A DNA stretch of 16,950 nucleotides, from contig DATBFX010000457.1 in assembly GCA_036558305.1 (NCBI GenBank), positions 1-16,950 of the forward strand. The letters run 5' to 3'. A model generated the notes under the pieces. That model was not told where the DNA came from and did no database searches. It saw nothing but the letters and a program-made list of their open reading frames with translations. How positions within the stretch are numbered: position 1 is the first letter of the stretch; each line of letters starts with the position of its first letter. This document shows positions 7,564-14,601 of the stretch, in pieces. Position numbers and translations under genes: made by a program. Origin of the DNA: DATBFX01 sp036558305. Lineage in GTDB: Bacteria > Chloroflexota > Chloroflexia > Thermomicrobiales > UBA6265.

Positions 7564-7608
7564 GAGCTTCGAGCTTCGGGCTTCGGGCTTCGAGCTTCGA
7601 GCGTCGAG
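7564..7608. repeat. GAGCTTC/GGGCTTC heptamer tandem tract
   Basis: Six heptamers run in a row (GAGCTTC twice, GGGCTTC twice, GAGCTTC, GAGCGTC) and end with GAG. The tract sits in the divergent gap between the M24 peptidase and the hydroxyacid dehydrogenase. The gap (7474-7660) shows no gene. Confidence 0.85.
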
Positions 7609-7660
7609 GTGCGAGCGAGCGGGGACGAGGCGAGGATTGCGACGGAAGGATGGGTGACTG

Positions 7661-8731
7661 GTGACGAGTGCTGCCGATCGGGATGCCGGGAAGACGGTGG
7701 CGATGATCACGTCGCCGTTGGAGGCGGAGTTTGCCGAGCGGATCGCGGCGGCGGAACCGGAGCGGGTGGAAGTGATCTACCGGCCCGATTTGATGCCGCC
7801 GACGCGGTACCGGGGGGACCACAACGGGCCGGCGGATTGGCCGGGGTTTGATGCCAGGCGGGAGGAGTGGCACGGGCTGCTGCGGCGGGCGGAGGTGCTG
7901 TTCGACTTTCCGACGCACGAGGAGAAGGGGGTGTTGGAACTGTCGCCGGGGTTGCGGTGGGTGCAGACGAGTTCGGCGGGGGTCGGGCAGTTGGTGAAGC
8001 GGCTGGGGTTGGCGGAGAGCGAGCTGATCGTGACGACGTCGAGCGGGGTGCATGCGGAGCCGCTGGCGGAGTTCGTGTTTGCGGCGTTGCTGTACCACGT
8101 GAAGTGGTTTGCGCAGATCCGGGCGTGGCAGCGGGAGCATCGGTGGGAGCGGTTTTGCAGCGGCGAGTTGACGGGGCAGACGCTGGCGATCGTCGGGCCG
8201 GGGCGGATCGGGCGGGAGGTGGCGCGGATCGGGCGGGCGTTCGGGATGACGGTCTGGGCGACGGCGGCGAGGTACGAGCCGGGGCGGGCGGCGGCGTTGG
8301 GGGTGGATCGGCTGTTCGCGCGGGATGGGTTGTGGGAGATGCTGGCGGGGGCGGATGCGGTGGTGCTGTGCACGCCGCACACGGCGGAGACGGAGGACCT
8401 GATCGGTGCGGCGGAGATCGCGGCGATGAAACCGGGGGTGGTGCTGGTCAACATCGCGCGCGGGTTGGTGATCGACGAGGAGGCGATGGTGGCGGCGCTG
8501 CGGGAAGGAAGGATCGGGTTTGCGGCGTTGGACGTGTTCCGGACGGAGCCGTTGCCGGTCGATTCGCCGCTGTGGGATTTGCCGAATGTGCTGATCAATC
8601 CGCACTCGGCGAGTACGGCGACGTCGGAGAATGGGAAGATCACCGAGATGTTCGTCCGCAATCTGCGGTGCTATCTGGATGGGCGGTACGAGGAGATGTC
8701 GCCGGTGTTGGATAAGCGGCGGTTGTATTGA
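7661..8731 (+). CDS. D-2-hydroxyacid dehydrogenase (NAD-binding)
   Basis: This 356-residue member of the D-isomer-specific 2-hydroxyacid dehydrogenase family reversibly reduces 2-oxoacids with NAD(P)H in the cytoplasm. The split substrate domain includes WVQTSSAGVGQLV (about 100-112). The Rossmann motif GPGRIG lies at 179-184, followed by ADAVVLCTPHTAETEDLIG. The catalytic arginine is R267 (NIARGLVIDEEA), the glutamate is E296 (DVFRTEPLP) and the histidine is H315 (INPHSAS). The set is complete. GTG at 7661 has AAGGA 10 bp upstream; ATG at 7703 is an alternative start. It is transcribed away from the M24 cluster as a single gene and ends at a hairpin shared with the convergent membrane-protein gene. 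The substrate is not determined. Confidence 0.95.
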   Translation: MTSAADRDAGKTVAMITSPLEAEFAERIAAAEPERVEVIYRPDLMPPTRYRGDHNGPADWPGFDARREEWHGLLRRAEVLFDFPTHEEKGVLELSPGLRWVQTSSAGVGQLVKRLGLAESELIVTTSSGVHAEPLAEFVFAALLYHVKWFAQIRAWQREHRWERFCSGELTGQTLAIVGPGRIGREVARIGRAFGMTVWATAARYEPGRAAALGVDRLFARDGLWEMLAGADAVVLCTPHTAETEDLIGAAEIAAMKPGVVLVNIARGLVIDEEAMVAALREGRIGFAALDVFRTEPLPVDSPLWDLPNVLINPHSASTATSENGKITEMFVRNLRCYLDGRYEEMSPVLDKRRLY

Positions 8732-8751
8732 TCGGCCCCCTATCCCCCCGA

Positions 8752-8783
8752 CCCCCTTTCCCCCAAGCGTGGGAGAAAGGGGG
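8752..8783. terminator. Hairpin between convergent genes
   Basis: CCCCCTTTC... (8752-8765) pairs with TGGGAGAAAGGGGG (8770-8783), 13 of 14 positions, around the loop AGCG. It sits 20 bp after the dehydrogenase and 16 bp after the end of the convergent membrane-protein gene, so it could serve both. It looks like a diverged member of the hairpin family seen at 11208-11236. Confidence 0.55.
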
Positions 8784-8798
8784 AGGACGACGCGCCCG

Positions 8799-9521
8799 TT
8801 ACCAGCGGACTTTGACGATGAGGGGGCGGCGGCGGGCGAGGGTTTGGGAGGACCAGCGGTAGGCCTGGGCGATCAGGTGGGCCTGGACGAGGGTGGCGAA
8901 GGGCCAGAAAAAGGCGGTGGCGATGAGGAGAGCGGGGAGTTGCCAGGAGGTGGGGAGGGGGAGGAGCCAGGCAAGGGTGGAGGGGGTCTCTTCGATGGCG
9001 AATCCGAGGACGGCGGCGGCGATCCAGATGGCGGGTTCGGCGCGGAGGTGGGACCAGATGGCGGCGAGGTCGAGGGCGGCCCAGGCGGAGCCGGTGGTGG
9101 CGTAGCGGGCGAGACAGAGGGATGAGAAGAGGGCCATGAGGGCGGTAGTGAGGAGGGTGGTCGGGTCGTGGAAGGCGGCGATGAGGGCCGGGACGGGTTT
9201 GGTGGTGGTCTCGGTGGTGGAGTCGGTGTCGGCGGTGGTCAGCGCCCAGAGGGGGAGGGTCAGCAAACCGGCGGCGAGGGCGCAGGCGATGGAGAGGAGT
9301 TGGCATTTGAGGCCGAGCATCAGGGTAGTGCGGTCGAGGCGCCAGGGGGGGAGGTCGGTGTCGTCGGGTTTGGTGGCGACGGTGCGGATGGCTTGCACGG
9401 CGTAGGCGGAGAGGGCGAGTTGGCCGACGATGGGAAGGCAGGCGATGGTGGCGGCTCGGCCGAGTTTGGCGGGCCAGCGGGAGTCGGCGAAGGGGTAGGT
9501 GAAGGCACGCCGGAGGTCCAT
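8799..9521 (-). CDS. DUF4013-like integral membrane protein
   Basis: This 240-residue protein has about five to six hydrophobic helices: IACLPIVGQLALSAYAVQAI, the region after LMLGLKCQLLSIACALAAG, LLTTALMALFSSLCLA, WIAAAVLGF and LPALLIATAFFWPFATLV. The N-terminal MDLRRAFTYPFADSRWPAKLG, then a helix, then IRTVATKPDDTDLPPWRLDR, matches the usual pattern of DUF4013 membrane proteins (a helix, a basic R-x-V stretch and a LPxW motif before the next helix). The function of that family is unknown. ATG at 9521 has only a weak AAGGGTG upstream. A CATAAT -10-like hexamer lies at 9570-9565. It stands alone on its strand between two convergent/divergent neighbours. Confidence 0.75.
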   Translation of the reverse strand: MDLRRAFTYPFADSRWPAKLGRAATIACLPIVGQLALSAYAVQAIRTVATKPDDTDLPPWRLDRTTLMLGLKCQLLSIACALAAGLLTLPLWALTTADTDSTTETTTKPVPALIAAFHDPTTLLTTALMALFSSLCLARYATTGSAWAALDLAAIWSHLRAEPAIWIAAAVLGFAIEETPSTLAWLLPLPTSWQLPALLIATAFFWPFATLVQAHLIAQAYRWSSQTLARRRPLIVKVRW

Positions 9522-9643
9522 CGGAGACGATCACCCTTTCCGCGAGGTCGCGCGTCGATTCGTCATTATGCAGCGTATCGGCGGCGGGTGCGGAGGTCAT
9601 CAAAAGATTGGGGGAGGATCGTCACGGATCGGCGGAGTCGAAA

Positions 9644-9803
9644 GGCGATAGGCGTTAGGCGATAGGCGTTAGGGGGACGGTCGGGGGCGAAGGTGGTGTG
9701 GACCCTCCGGGTCGAGCGTGACCGTCCGGCACCCAGGGGGTAGCCGGCGGTGAGGGGCTCCGGCGGACGGCCCTCACCCCCGGCCCGGTGCGCGGGAGAG
9801 GGG
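9644..9803. repeat. Composite repeat, copy 1 (heptamers + GGGTC module + hairpin remnant)
   Basis: Four heptamers GGCGATA/GGCGTTA (9644-9671) are followed by a module reading GTGGACCCTCCGGGTCGAGC then GTGACCG (9698-9724), then CCCTCACCCCC and CCCGGTGCGCGGGAGAGGGG (to 9803). The left half of the hairpin is decayed. The same order recurs at 11095-11236. Confidence 0.7.
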
Positions 9804-9879
9804 AGCTTGGGTGTGCTCGGCGGGGAGATGGGGGCGGAGCGCGGGCCGGCGCGGGCGAGGGTGGCGGCTCGCTGCGGCG

Positions 9880-10007
9880 CGACGGGGAGGGGCACGTGGT
9901 TTCCGGTGTGTGCGACCGGGGCCGTTGGCTGCCCTGCGCAGGTGGCCGGTCCTGGGCGCGTTCCGTGCCTGCCCAGGCCCGCCCACGCAACCGGAAGGTG
10001 ACCGCTT
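9880..10007 (-). ncRNA. Candidate structured RNA downstream of a strong promoter
   Basis: The leftward transcript from the promoter at 10014-10042 would begin near 10007. By hand it shows a closing helix UUCCGGU/ACCGGAA extended by UGCG/CGCA with a bulge, then GGGCC/GGCCC, and inside it a CCUGGGC/GCCCAGG hairpin and a small CCUG-CG-CAGG hairpin. It contains no convincing protein frame. It lacks the GGAAGG loop of SRP RNA and the GAGGAAAGUCC of RNase P RNA, so no known class is assigned. It could instead be a long leader for the membrane-protein gene 485 bp downstream. The 3' end is a guess. Confidence 0.25.
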
Positions 10008-10013
10008 GGGAGG

Positions 10014-10042
10014 AAGATAGCACATATGATTTGATTTGTCAA
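10014..10042 (-). promoter_or_regulatory. Near-consensus sigma70 promoter, leftward
   Basis: The minus strand has TTGACA (10042-10037), a 17-bp spacer and TATCTT (10019-10014), with TGC just before the -10 (extended -10). The stretch is clearly AT-richer than its surroundings. The flank TTGA-TTTG-TCAA (10031-10042) is also a small palindrome overlapping the -35, a possible operator. No protein gene follows for 485 bp, so it may drive an RNA. Confidence 0.55.
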
Positions 10043-10276
10043 TAGGTCGTTGCGGGTTTCGGAGGTGAGAGGCCGTCGGGCGTGGTGGGCCGGGATTGGC
10101 GTGCCGTCGATGAGCGGGTGGGTCGTGGCGATTCGTTCTGACCGGAGGTCTGGGGATGCGCCGTTTTTGCTCCCTCTTGGCCCACGGTCGCGGTGCCGGG
10201 TGCGCGGTAGGGTGGGGCGACCGTGGGGCGCGGCGGGGTGTGGCCGCCGGCGCGGGTTCGGGGGAAGGAGCAGAGG

Positions 10277-11086
10277 ATGAGCGCCGAAGCCGCAGCGTAC
10301 GATCCGTCACAAGCCCCGCAGCGGGGGCACGACAACCCCGCGCTCAATGCGCAGGCGTTCCAGCGGGGGATTGCGGCGGCGCCGGCGGCCGAACGGGCCG
10401 GGATGACGGTTACCGGCACGTACGTCAAGACCGGGTTCCTGCTGGTGCTGCTGATCGCGGCCGGTGCGTTCGGCTGGTCGCAGGTCGAGATCAGGACGAT
10501 CAACGGGCAGGAGATCGCGATCCAGCCGACGTGGACCTGGCTGGCGATCCTCTTGACCCTCGTCTTCGGGTTCGCCGGGATTTTTGCCTTTCAATGGATT
10601 CCGCTGCTGGCGATCGGGTACGCCCTGAGCGAGGGGGCGTTGTTGGGGATCGCGGCGCACGCCTTCGATCTGGAGTGGGACGGGATCGTCTTGCAGGCGA
10701 TCGTGGCGACGATCGCGGTGTTCACGGCGACGCTGCTGCTGTACGGCACCGGGGTGATCAAGGTGACCTCGAAGCTGGCGATGGGGGTGGCGATCGCGAT
10801 GGGCGGTCTGCTGGTGCTGTGGACGACGACGTGGTTGCTGTCGCTGTTCGGGCTCGACTTCTCCTTCTGGTCGGAGCCGTCGCCGTGGGGAATCGGGTTG
10901 AGCGTGTTGATCGTGATCCTGGCGGCGCTGAACCTGCCGCTGGACTTCGCGTTCATCGAGCGGTCGGCGGCGGCGGGAGCGCCGAAGCAGTTGGAGTGGT
11001 ACGGGGCGTTCGGGTTGATGCTGTCGATCATCTGGATGTACGTGGCGATTTTGCGGTTGCTGGCGTTGTTGCGGGCGAGTCAGTGA
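10277..11086 (+). CDS. Bax inhibitor-1/YccA-like membrane protein
   Basis: This 269-residue protein of the bacterial Bax1-I-like (YccA-type) family is an inner-membrane protein with seven or so helices. The family signature near the N-terminus is clear: DNPALNAQAFQR (about 19-30), then MTVTGTYVKTGFLLVLLIAAGAFGW. Helices follow through PTWTWLAILLTLVFGFAGI, LLAIGYALSEGALLGI, IVATIAVFTATLLLYGTG, AMGVAIAMGGLLVLW, GLSVLIVILAALNLPLDFAFIE and MLSIIWMYVAILRLLALL, with a conserved acidic residue in the sixth (DFAFIE). The physiological role of bacterial members is not settled; some relatives conduct calcium. ATG at 10277 has AAGGAG 6 bp upstream and is preferred over the GTG at 10223. The gene is bracketed by two composite repeats in the same orientation. 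Confidence 0.93.
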   Translation: MSAEAAAYDPSQAPQRGHDNPALNAQAFQRGIAAAPAAERAGMTVTGTYVKTGFLLVLLIAAGAFGWSQVEIRTINGQEIAIQPTWTWLAILLTLVFGFAGIFAFQWIPLLAIGYALSEGALLGIAAHAFDLEWDGIVLQAIVATIAVFTATLLLYGTGVIKVTSKLAMGVAIAMGGLLVLWTTTWLLSLFGLDFSFWSEPSPWGIGLSVLIVILAALNLPLDFAFIERSAAAGAPKQLEWYGAFGLMLSIIWMYVAILRLLALLRASQ

Positions 11087-11094
11087 GGTTGTGA

Positions 11095-11236
11095 GCCGAT
11101 AGCCGGTAGCCGGTAGCCGGTAGCCGGTAGAGAGATGGTGCGGGTCGAGGTGGGTCTGGAACCTCCGGGTCGGACGTGACCGCCGGGCGGAGGACCCTCA
11201 CCCCCTGCCCCCTCTCCCGGAGCGCGGGAGAGGGGG
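11095..11236. repeat. Composite repeat, copy 2 (heptamers + GGGTC module + hairpin)
   Basis: Five heptamers (GCCGATA once, GCCGGTA four times; 11095-11129), starting 8 bp after the Bax-inhibitor-like stop, are followed by GTCTGGAACCTCCGGGTCGG then ACGTGACCG (11154-11182), one CCCTCACCCCCTG tail unit and the hairpin at 11208-11236. Copy 1 at 9644-9803 has the same order. The rest of this 183-bp gap has no gene. Confidence 0.8.
11208..11236. terminator. 12-bp perfect hairpin between convergent genes
   Basis: CCCCCTCTCCCG (11208-11219) and CGGGAGAGGGGG (11225-11236) pair perfectly around GAGCG. Placed between the rightward Bax-inhibitor-like gene and the leftward res gene, it could end transcription from both sides, though it lacks a U-run. 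It is the core of the repeat family that also invades the restriction locus. Confidence 0.4.
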
Positions 11237-11269
11237 AACGCGAGCGTGGGGGCGGAGGGGGGTTCGAGA

Positions 11270-14119
11270 TTACAGATTCGGGGTCGGGGGAGGAGCGTTT
11301 TCGACGTGGCGGATGAGGTCGCGGAGGAGGGTGCGACCTTGCATGCCCCACCAGTTGACGTCTTCGCGACCGACGGCGCGATCGTTGATGAGGAACAGGT
11401 AGCGCCAGTGTTGGTCCGTGACGCGGGAGAGGAGGTCGACGTAGCGCTCGGTGCGGGCTTGTTTGGCGCGGTCGCGATCGCGGACGGAGCCTTTGGACTC
11501 GACGATGACCATGGTGCCGTCGGTGAGGCGGACGAGGAAGTCCGGGTAGTAGTAGGGAGTCTTGCCCTGGAAGGCGTATTGGATGCGGAACTGGACGCCG
11601 GATTGGTCGTTCCAGAGCCAGGCGGCGACGTCTTCGGCGTCGTCGAGAAGCGTAGCCAGGCGGTGCTCGTCGGGGCTGTCGAAGCAGCAGGCATCGAAAA
11701 CGGATTTGGATGGGTTGCGGAGGACGATGCGTGGAACGGCTTCGAAGGCGGGGAGATCGCGGGCACGTCGAATCTCGAGCTGAACCTCGGGATTCTCCTC
11801 GCCGGAGCGGGCTTCGCCGATGATGCGGGCGACGCTGCGGATCACGTCGTCCTTGACGACCGGGCGGAGGACGTTGGCGAGGACGATTCGGTAGGTCTGT
11901 TCGTCGCTGTCCGCCGCGAGGTCGATGTTGAGCGGGATACCGGGGAGGTCGAAGGTGCAGCGTTCGAGGAAGGTCTTGACGATGCCTTTGATGGCGGCTT
12001 CGTAGTAGCGGGATAGGCGAAGTTCGGTCCGAATGTTCTCGGAATAGCGGTAGATGGCCTCGTCGATCGACGAGTAGTCGATCGTTCTGACGTTGTAGCG
12101 AAGTGGTGCGTCGTCACCCGGCTGGGTGCCGGGGACGCCTTCGTGGCTGAGGATGCCTTCGATGTCGCGCAGGCTGGTGATCCACGGGTGACGAGTCGAG
12201 AGGGGAGGCATGCGACCGCGGTTGATGCGCTCGACCCAATCGTCTCCCGATTCGAAGGCGCCGATGATCTGGACGATGGGGAGGTCGCGCTCGGCGCGCA
12301 GGTCGGCGGGCTCGATCGGGTTGATGAGCATGCGGGTTGGGTCGGGACGCGCTTCTTCATCTCCGAGCTCGGCAAGGATCTCTTTCATCTCCGCCGGATT
12401 TTGGCGGATCACTTGCTCAAAGGATGGGTGGCGGATGACGTAGAGCCCTTCGCGGAGACCGCTGTCCTTGAGTTCGCCGTCGGCGGTCCAATAGGGCGGG
12501 AACATCAGACGGAGACCACGTCCGAGGACCTGTTCGGTAAGTTGCCGGGAGTCGAAGGTGCGGAGCGGGACGATGACCTTGACGTTGCGGACGTCCCATC
12601 CCTCTTTGAGCATCATCACGGAGACGACGGCGGTGTAGGGGTTGTCGGGGGCGTCGACGCGGGTGACTTCGTCGCGGACCTTTTGCCAGTCCTTCTCGTT
12701 GAGCATTTCTTTGCGGCCGATGTGGATTTCCTTCACCCGACCGGCGAAGATGGGCTCGTCGGTTTCGGGGTCGAGAAATTCCTCCAGTCTCCTGGCGATC
12801 TCCTCGGCTTCCTTCGCCGTTTTGCAGACGATGAAGAGGATGGCCTTACGGTCGATGCCGCGGTCGGTGAGGGCCTGTTGTTCCTTCTTCCACTCGGCGA
12901 TGCCGGCCTGGATGAGTTGGGTGTAGCGATCCCAGGCATTGGTGGCGGAGTCGTCGATCAGGGGGATCGGTTCGTCGTGACCGTCTTTGTATTGGAGGCG
13001 GACACGGGCGAGGAGCGGACGTTTGACGACGCCGTCGGCGATGGCGCGACCGAGCGGGTAATCGTAATAGGCGTGGCGGAACCAGCGTTTATCGCGCTCT
13101 TCGAAGAGGGTGGCGCTGACGTCGACCTGGAGGGCGAGGCCGCTCCGGCTGTTGAGGTCGGCGAGGACGCGGTGCCAGGCGATGCCTTCGTCGGGACCCT
13201 CACCCCCCGGGCGCCTCTGACCCTCACCCCCCTGCCCCCTCTCCCGGTGCGCGGGAGAGGGGGGGACGGCGGCGGGGCGGTGGGCGTAGTGGGTTTGCTC
13301 GTCGTGGACGTGATGGGCTTCGTCGTTGAAGACGAGGAGGGGGGTGGTCGCGGCGCGAAGGAAGGTGAGGAGCGGTGTGGCGCCGGTGTCGAGTTTGGTC
13401 GGCGGGGGTGTTTCGAAGAGGCTTAGTTGGGGTGGAAGGCCGTCGAGCGGGGGCTCGTCTTCGGTCGGGTAGAGTTTGTGGATGTTGGTGACGACGAGGT
13501 AGCCGTCGCCGGGGCGCCATTCGCCGGGTTCGCTCTCGGGGGTGACGACGCGAAGAGACCAATCGCGGCGGAAGTCGGGCGGGACGAGGGGATCGTTTTC
13601 GAAGATGGCGCCGTCGCGGAAATCGGTGAGGAGGCGCTCGAGAACGATCAGGTTGGGGGCAATGAGGAGTTGGGTGTTGCCGAAGCCGAGGTTGTCTCCG
13701 TCCGAGTCGTAAAGCCAGTGGAGGTGTGCCCAGGTCATGAGGAGGCTCATGACTTTGGTTTTGCCGGAACCGGTGGCCATCTGGAAACCGAGTTTCGCCC
13801 AGGGATCGCGCTGCGGGGCGCGTTCGAGGTCGGCGAGGGCGGCGACGTCTTCGACGCGGCGGGCGCCCCACGCTTCGTAGAGGAAGATGGCGGTTTCGAC
13901 GGCGCGGCGCTGGTGCGGGTACCAGAGGAAGAACGACCCATCGGGGCGAAGGTGGGGTTCGCCGAACCAGTGGTCGAGGAGGGTGCGGGAGAGGTCCGAA
14001 ACGTCGGGATAGCCGTCCCGAACCCAGGCGGAGACGCGGGATTGGACGGCGGCGATGAGTTCTTCCTGGGGGGTGACGACCGGGAGCGAGAGTGTGCTGG
14101 TACGGGTTGGGCGGCGCAT
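11270..14119 (-). CDS. res: Type III-like restriction enzyme, Res subunit (helicase-nuclease)
   Basis: This 949-residue protein couples ATP-driven DNA translocation to cleavage of unmodified DNA. The superfamily 2 motifs are in order: Walker A ATGSGKT (115-121), DEAH (266-269), SAT (335-337), VVSVMMLKEGWDVRN (498-512) and motif VI EQVLGRGLR (529-537). The C-terminal nuclease has a PD-(D/E)XK core, PD (859-860) and ESK (874-876) in YYPDFLVRL...VIVESKG. All key residues are present. Residues about 283-309 (PPSPAHRERGQGGEGQRRPG and on) are translated from an intergenic-type repeat that sits in frame between DEAH and SAT. ATG at 14119 overlaps the preceding TAA (TAATG), so translation is probably coupled to the DUF559 gene. 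It is encoded with mod and the DUF559 gene; activity is likely unless the insert harms folding. Confidence 0.93.
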   Translation of the reverse strand: MRRPTRTSTLSLPVVTPQEELIAAVQSRVSAWVRDGYPDVSDLSRTLLDHWFGEPHLRPDGSFFLWYPHQRRAVETAIFLYEAWGARRVEDVAALADLERAPQRDPWAKLGFQMATGSGKTKVMSLLMTWAHLHWLYDSDGDNLGFGNTQLLIAPNLIVLERLLTDFRDGAIFENDPLVPPDFRRDWSLRVVTPESEPGEWRPGDGYLVVTNIHKLYPTEDEPPLDGLPPQLSLFETPPPTKLDTGATPLLTFLRAATTPLLVFNDEAHHVHDEQTHYAHRPAAVPPSPAHRERGQGGEGQRRPGGEGPDEGIAWHRVLADLNSRSGLALQVDVSATLFEERDKRWFRHAYYDYPLGRAIADGVVKRPLLARVRLQYKDGHDEPIPLIDDSATNAWDRYTQLIQAGIAEWKKEQQALTDRGIDRKAILFIVCKTAKEAEEIARRLEEFLDPETDEPIFAGRVKEIHIGRKEMLNEKDWQKVRDEVTRVDAPDNPYTAVVSVMMLKEGWDVRNVKVIVPLRTFDSRQLTEQVLGRGLRLMFPPYWTADGELKDSGLREGLYVIRHPSFEQVIRQNPAEMKEILAELGDEEARPDPTRMLINPIEPADLRAERDLPIVQIIGAFESGDDWVERINRGRMPPLSTRHPWITSLRDIEGILSHEGVPGTQPGDDAPLRYNVRTIDYSSIDEAIYRYSENIRTELRLSRYYEAAIKGIVKTFLERCTFDLPGIPLNIDLAADSDEQTYRIVLANVLRPVVKDDVIRSVARIIGEARSGEENPEVQLEIRRARDLPAFEAVPRIVLRNPSKSVFDACCFDSPDEHRLATLLDDAEDVAAWLWNDQSGVQFRIQYAFQGKTPYYYPDFLVRLTDGTMVIVESKGSVRDRDRAKQARTERYVDLLSRVTDQHWRYLFLINDRAVGREDVNWWGMQGRTLLRDLIRHVENAPPPTPNL
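13187..13275 (-). repeat. Hairpin-plus-tail repeat inside res, read in frame
   Basis: The hairpin CCCCCTCTCCCG/CGGGAGAGGGGG (13235-13246 with 13252-13263, loop GTGCG) is followed on the minus strand by two GGGGTGAGGGTC tail units. It has the same architecture as copies at 11199, 14121 and 14584. The insertion keeps the res frame and adds about 27-29 residues; its exact ends are not certain. Confidence 0.85.
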
Positions 14120-14559
14120 TAACCCTCACCCCCTGGTCCTGGAGGACCCTCACCCCCTGCCCCCTCTCCCGGTGCGCGGGAGAGGGGGGTACGCGAGATG
14201 GCCATGAGGCGGTGGGCTTCGGCGGCGATCTGGTTGAGAACGGTGTCGAGGTTGTGGATGACGGCGTCGTTGGTGAAGCGGAGGACGTGGTAGCCGCTGG
14301 CGGTGAGGGCTTGGGTGCGGTTTTCGTCGCGGTCGGGTTGTTGGTCGTGGACGGGGCCGTCGAGTTCGATGGCGAGGCGGACGGTGGGGCAGCAGAAATC
14401 GAGGACGAAGGGGCCGACGGGGTGCTGGCGCCGGAATTTGAGGCCGGTGAGGCGACGATCACGGAGGTGGGGCCAGAGGATGTCCTCGGCGGGTGTGGTG
14501 TGCTGGCGGAGAAGACGGGCCGCGTCGACGTTGTTGCGTCTTGGTTGGAGGGGGCTCAT
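14119..14559 (-). CDS. DUF559 endonuclease-fold protein within the RM locus
   Basis: This 146-residue protein has the DUF559 (Vsr/PD-(D/E)XK-like) pattern: ARLLRQHTTPAEDILWPHLR (14-33) with the conserved acidic residue E25, then LTGLKFRRQHPVGPFVLDF (38-55), the LAIELDG-x-x-H (62-71) metal-site strand and GYHVLRFTNDAV (89-100). These small proteins are thought to be nucleases or DNA-repair-like enzymes, mostly uncharacterised. Residues about 123-146 (RTPLSRAPGEGAGGEGPP and on) are translated from a hairpin-plus-tail repeat, not from the native domain. ATG at 14559 has AGGAGG 9 bp upstream. Its TAA overlaps the res ATG by one base. It lies 256 bp after mod. It could be an accessory nuclease of the RM system or a simple passenger. 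Confidence 0.88.
   Translation of the reverse strand: MSPLQPRRNNVDAARLLRQHTTPAEDILWPHLRDRRLTGLKFRRQHPVGPFVLDFCCPTVRLAIELDGPVHDQQPDRDENRTQALTASGYHVLRFTNDAVIHNLDTVLNQIAAEAHRLMAISRTPLSRAPGEGAGGEGPPGPGGEG
14121..14188 (-). repeat. Hairpin-plus-tail repeat forming the DUF559 C-terminus
   Basis: The hairpin 14160-14171 with 14177-14188 (loop GTGCG) is followed leftward by two GGGGTGAGGGT tail units. The last tail ends GGTGAGGGTTA, and this supplies the DUF559 stop codon and a GAGG just upstream of the res ATG. Confidence 0.85.
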
Positions 14560-14601
14560 GGGTGTTCGCCTCCTGCATGAGCTTCACCCCCGGCCGCAGG
14601 A

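Larger units (their letters stand above)
9522..10276. other. 755-bp intergenic region
   Basis: No convincing protein gene is seen here on either strand; open frames are GC-rich and without family features. From left to right it holds the membrane-protein leader, a heptamer tract and composite repeat (9644-9803), a possible structured RNA (about 9880-10007, leftward), a strong leftward promoter (10014-10042), and then 10043-10276, where only the Shine-Dalgarno of the following gene (AAGGAG at 10265-10270) is recognised. Confidence 0.6.

Noticed and set aside
7564..7608. Tandem repeats considered as a CRISPR array
   Set aside because: Units are 7 bp, directly adjacent, with no spacers; the same holds for the other tracts. 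No cas genes are present.
6323..8605. Long leftward open frame (760 codons) across the M24 and dehydrogenase genes
   Set aside because: It crosses two well-supported genes on different strands and encodes an Arg/Pro/His-rich low-complexity product.
9750..10001. Small rightward or leftward proteins in the 755-bp gap
   Set aside because: All frames are open only because of high GC, lack good ribosome-binding sites and conserved-looking motifs, and overlap repeats.
9880..10007. SRP RNA, RNase P RNA, 6S or a known riboswitch in the candidate RNA
   Set aside because: A CCAGG...GCAGCCAA likeness to SRP RNA was seen, but the required GGAA-type loop and GGAAGGAAGCAGC core are missing. No RNase P or riboswitch core was recognised.
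12143..13426. Rightward open frame (427 codons) opposite res
   Set aside because: Acidic Gly/Asp/Val-rich shadow of the res gene, which has complete helicase motifs on the other strand.
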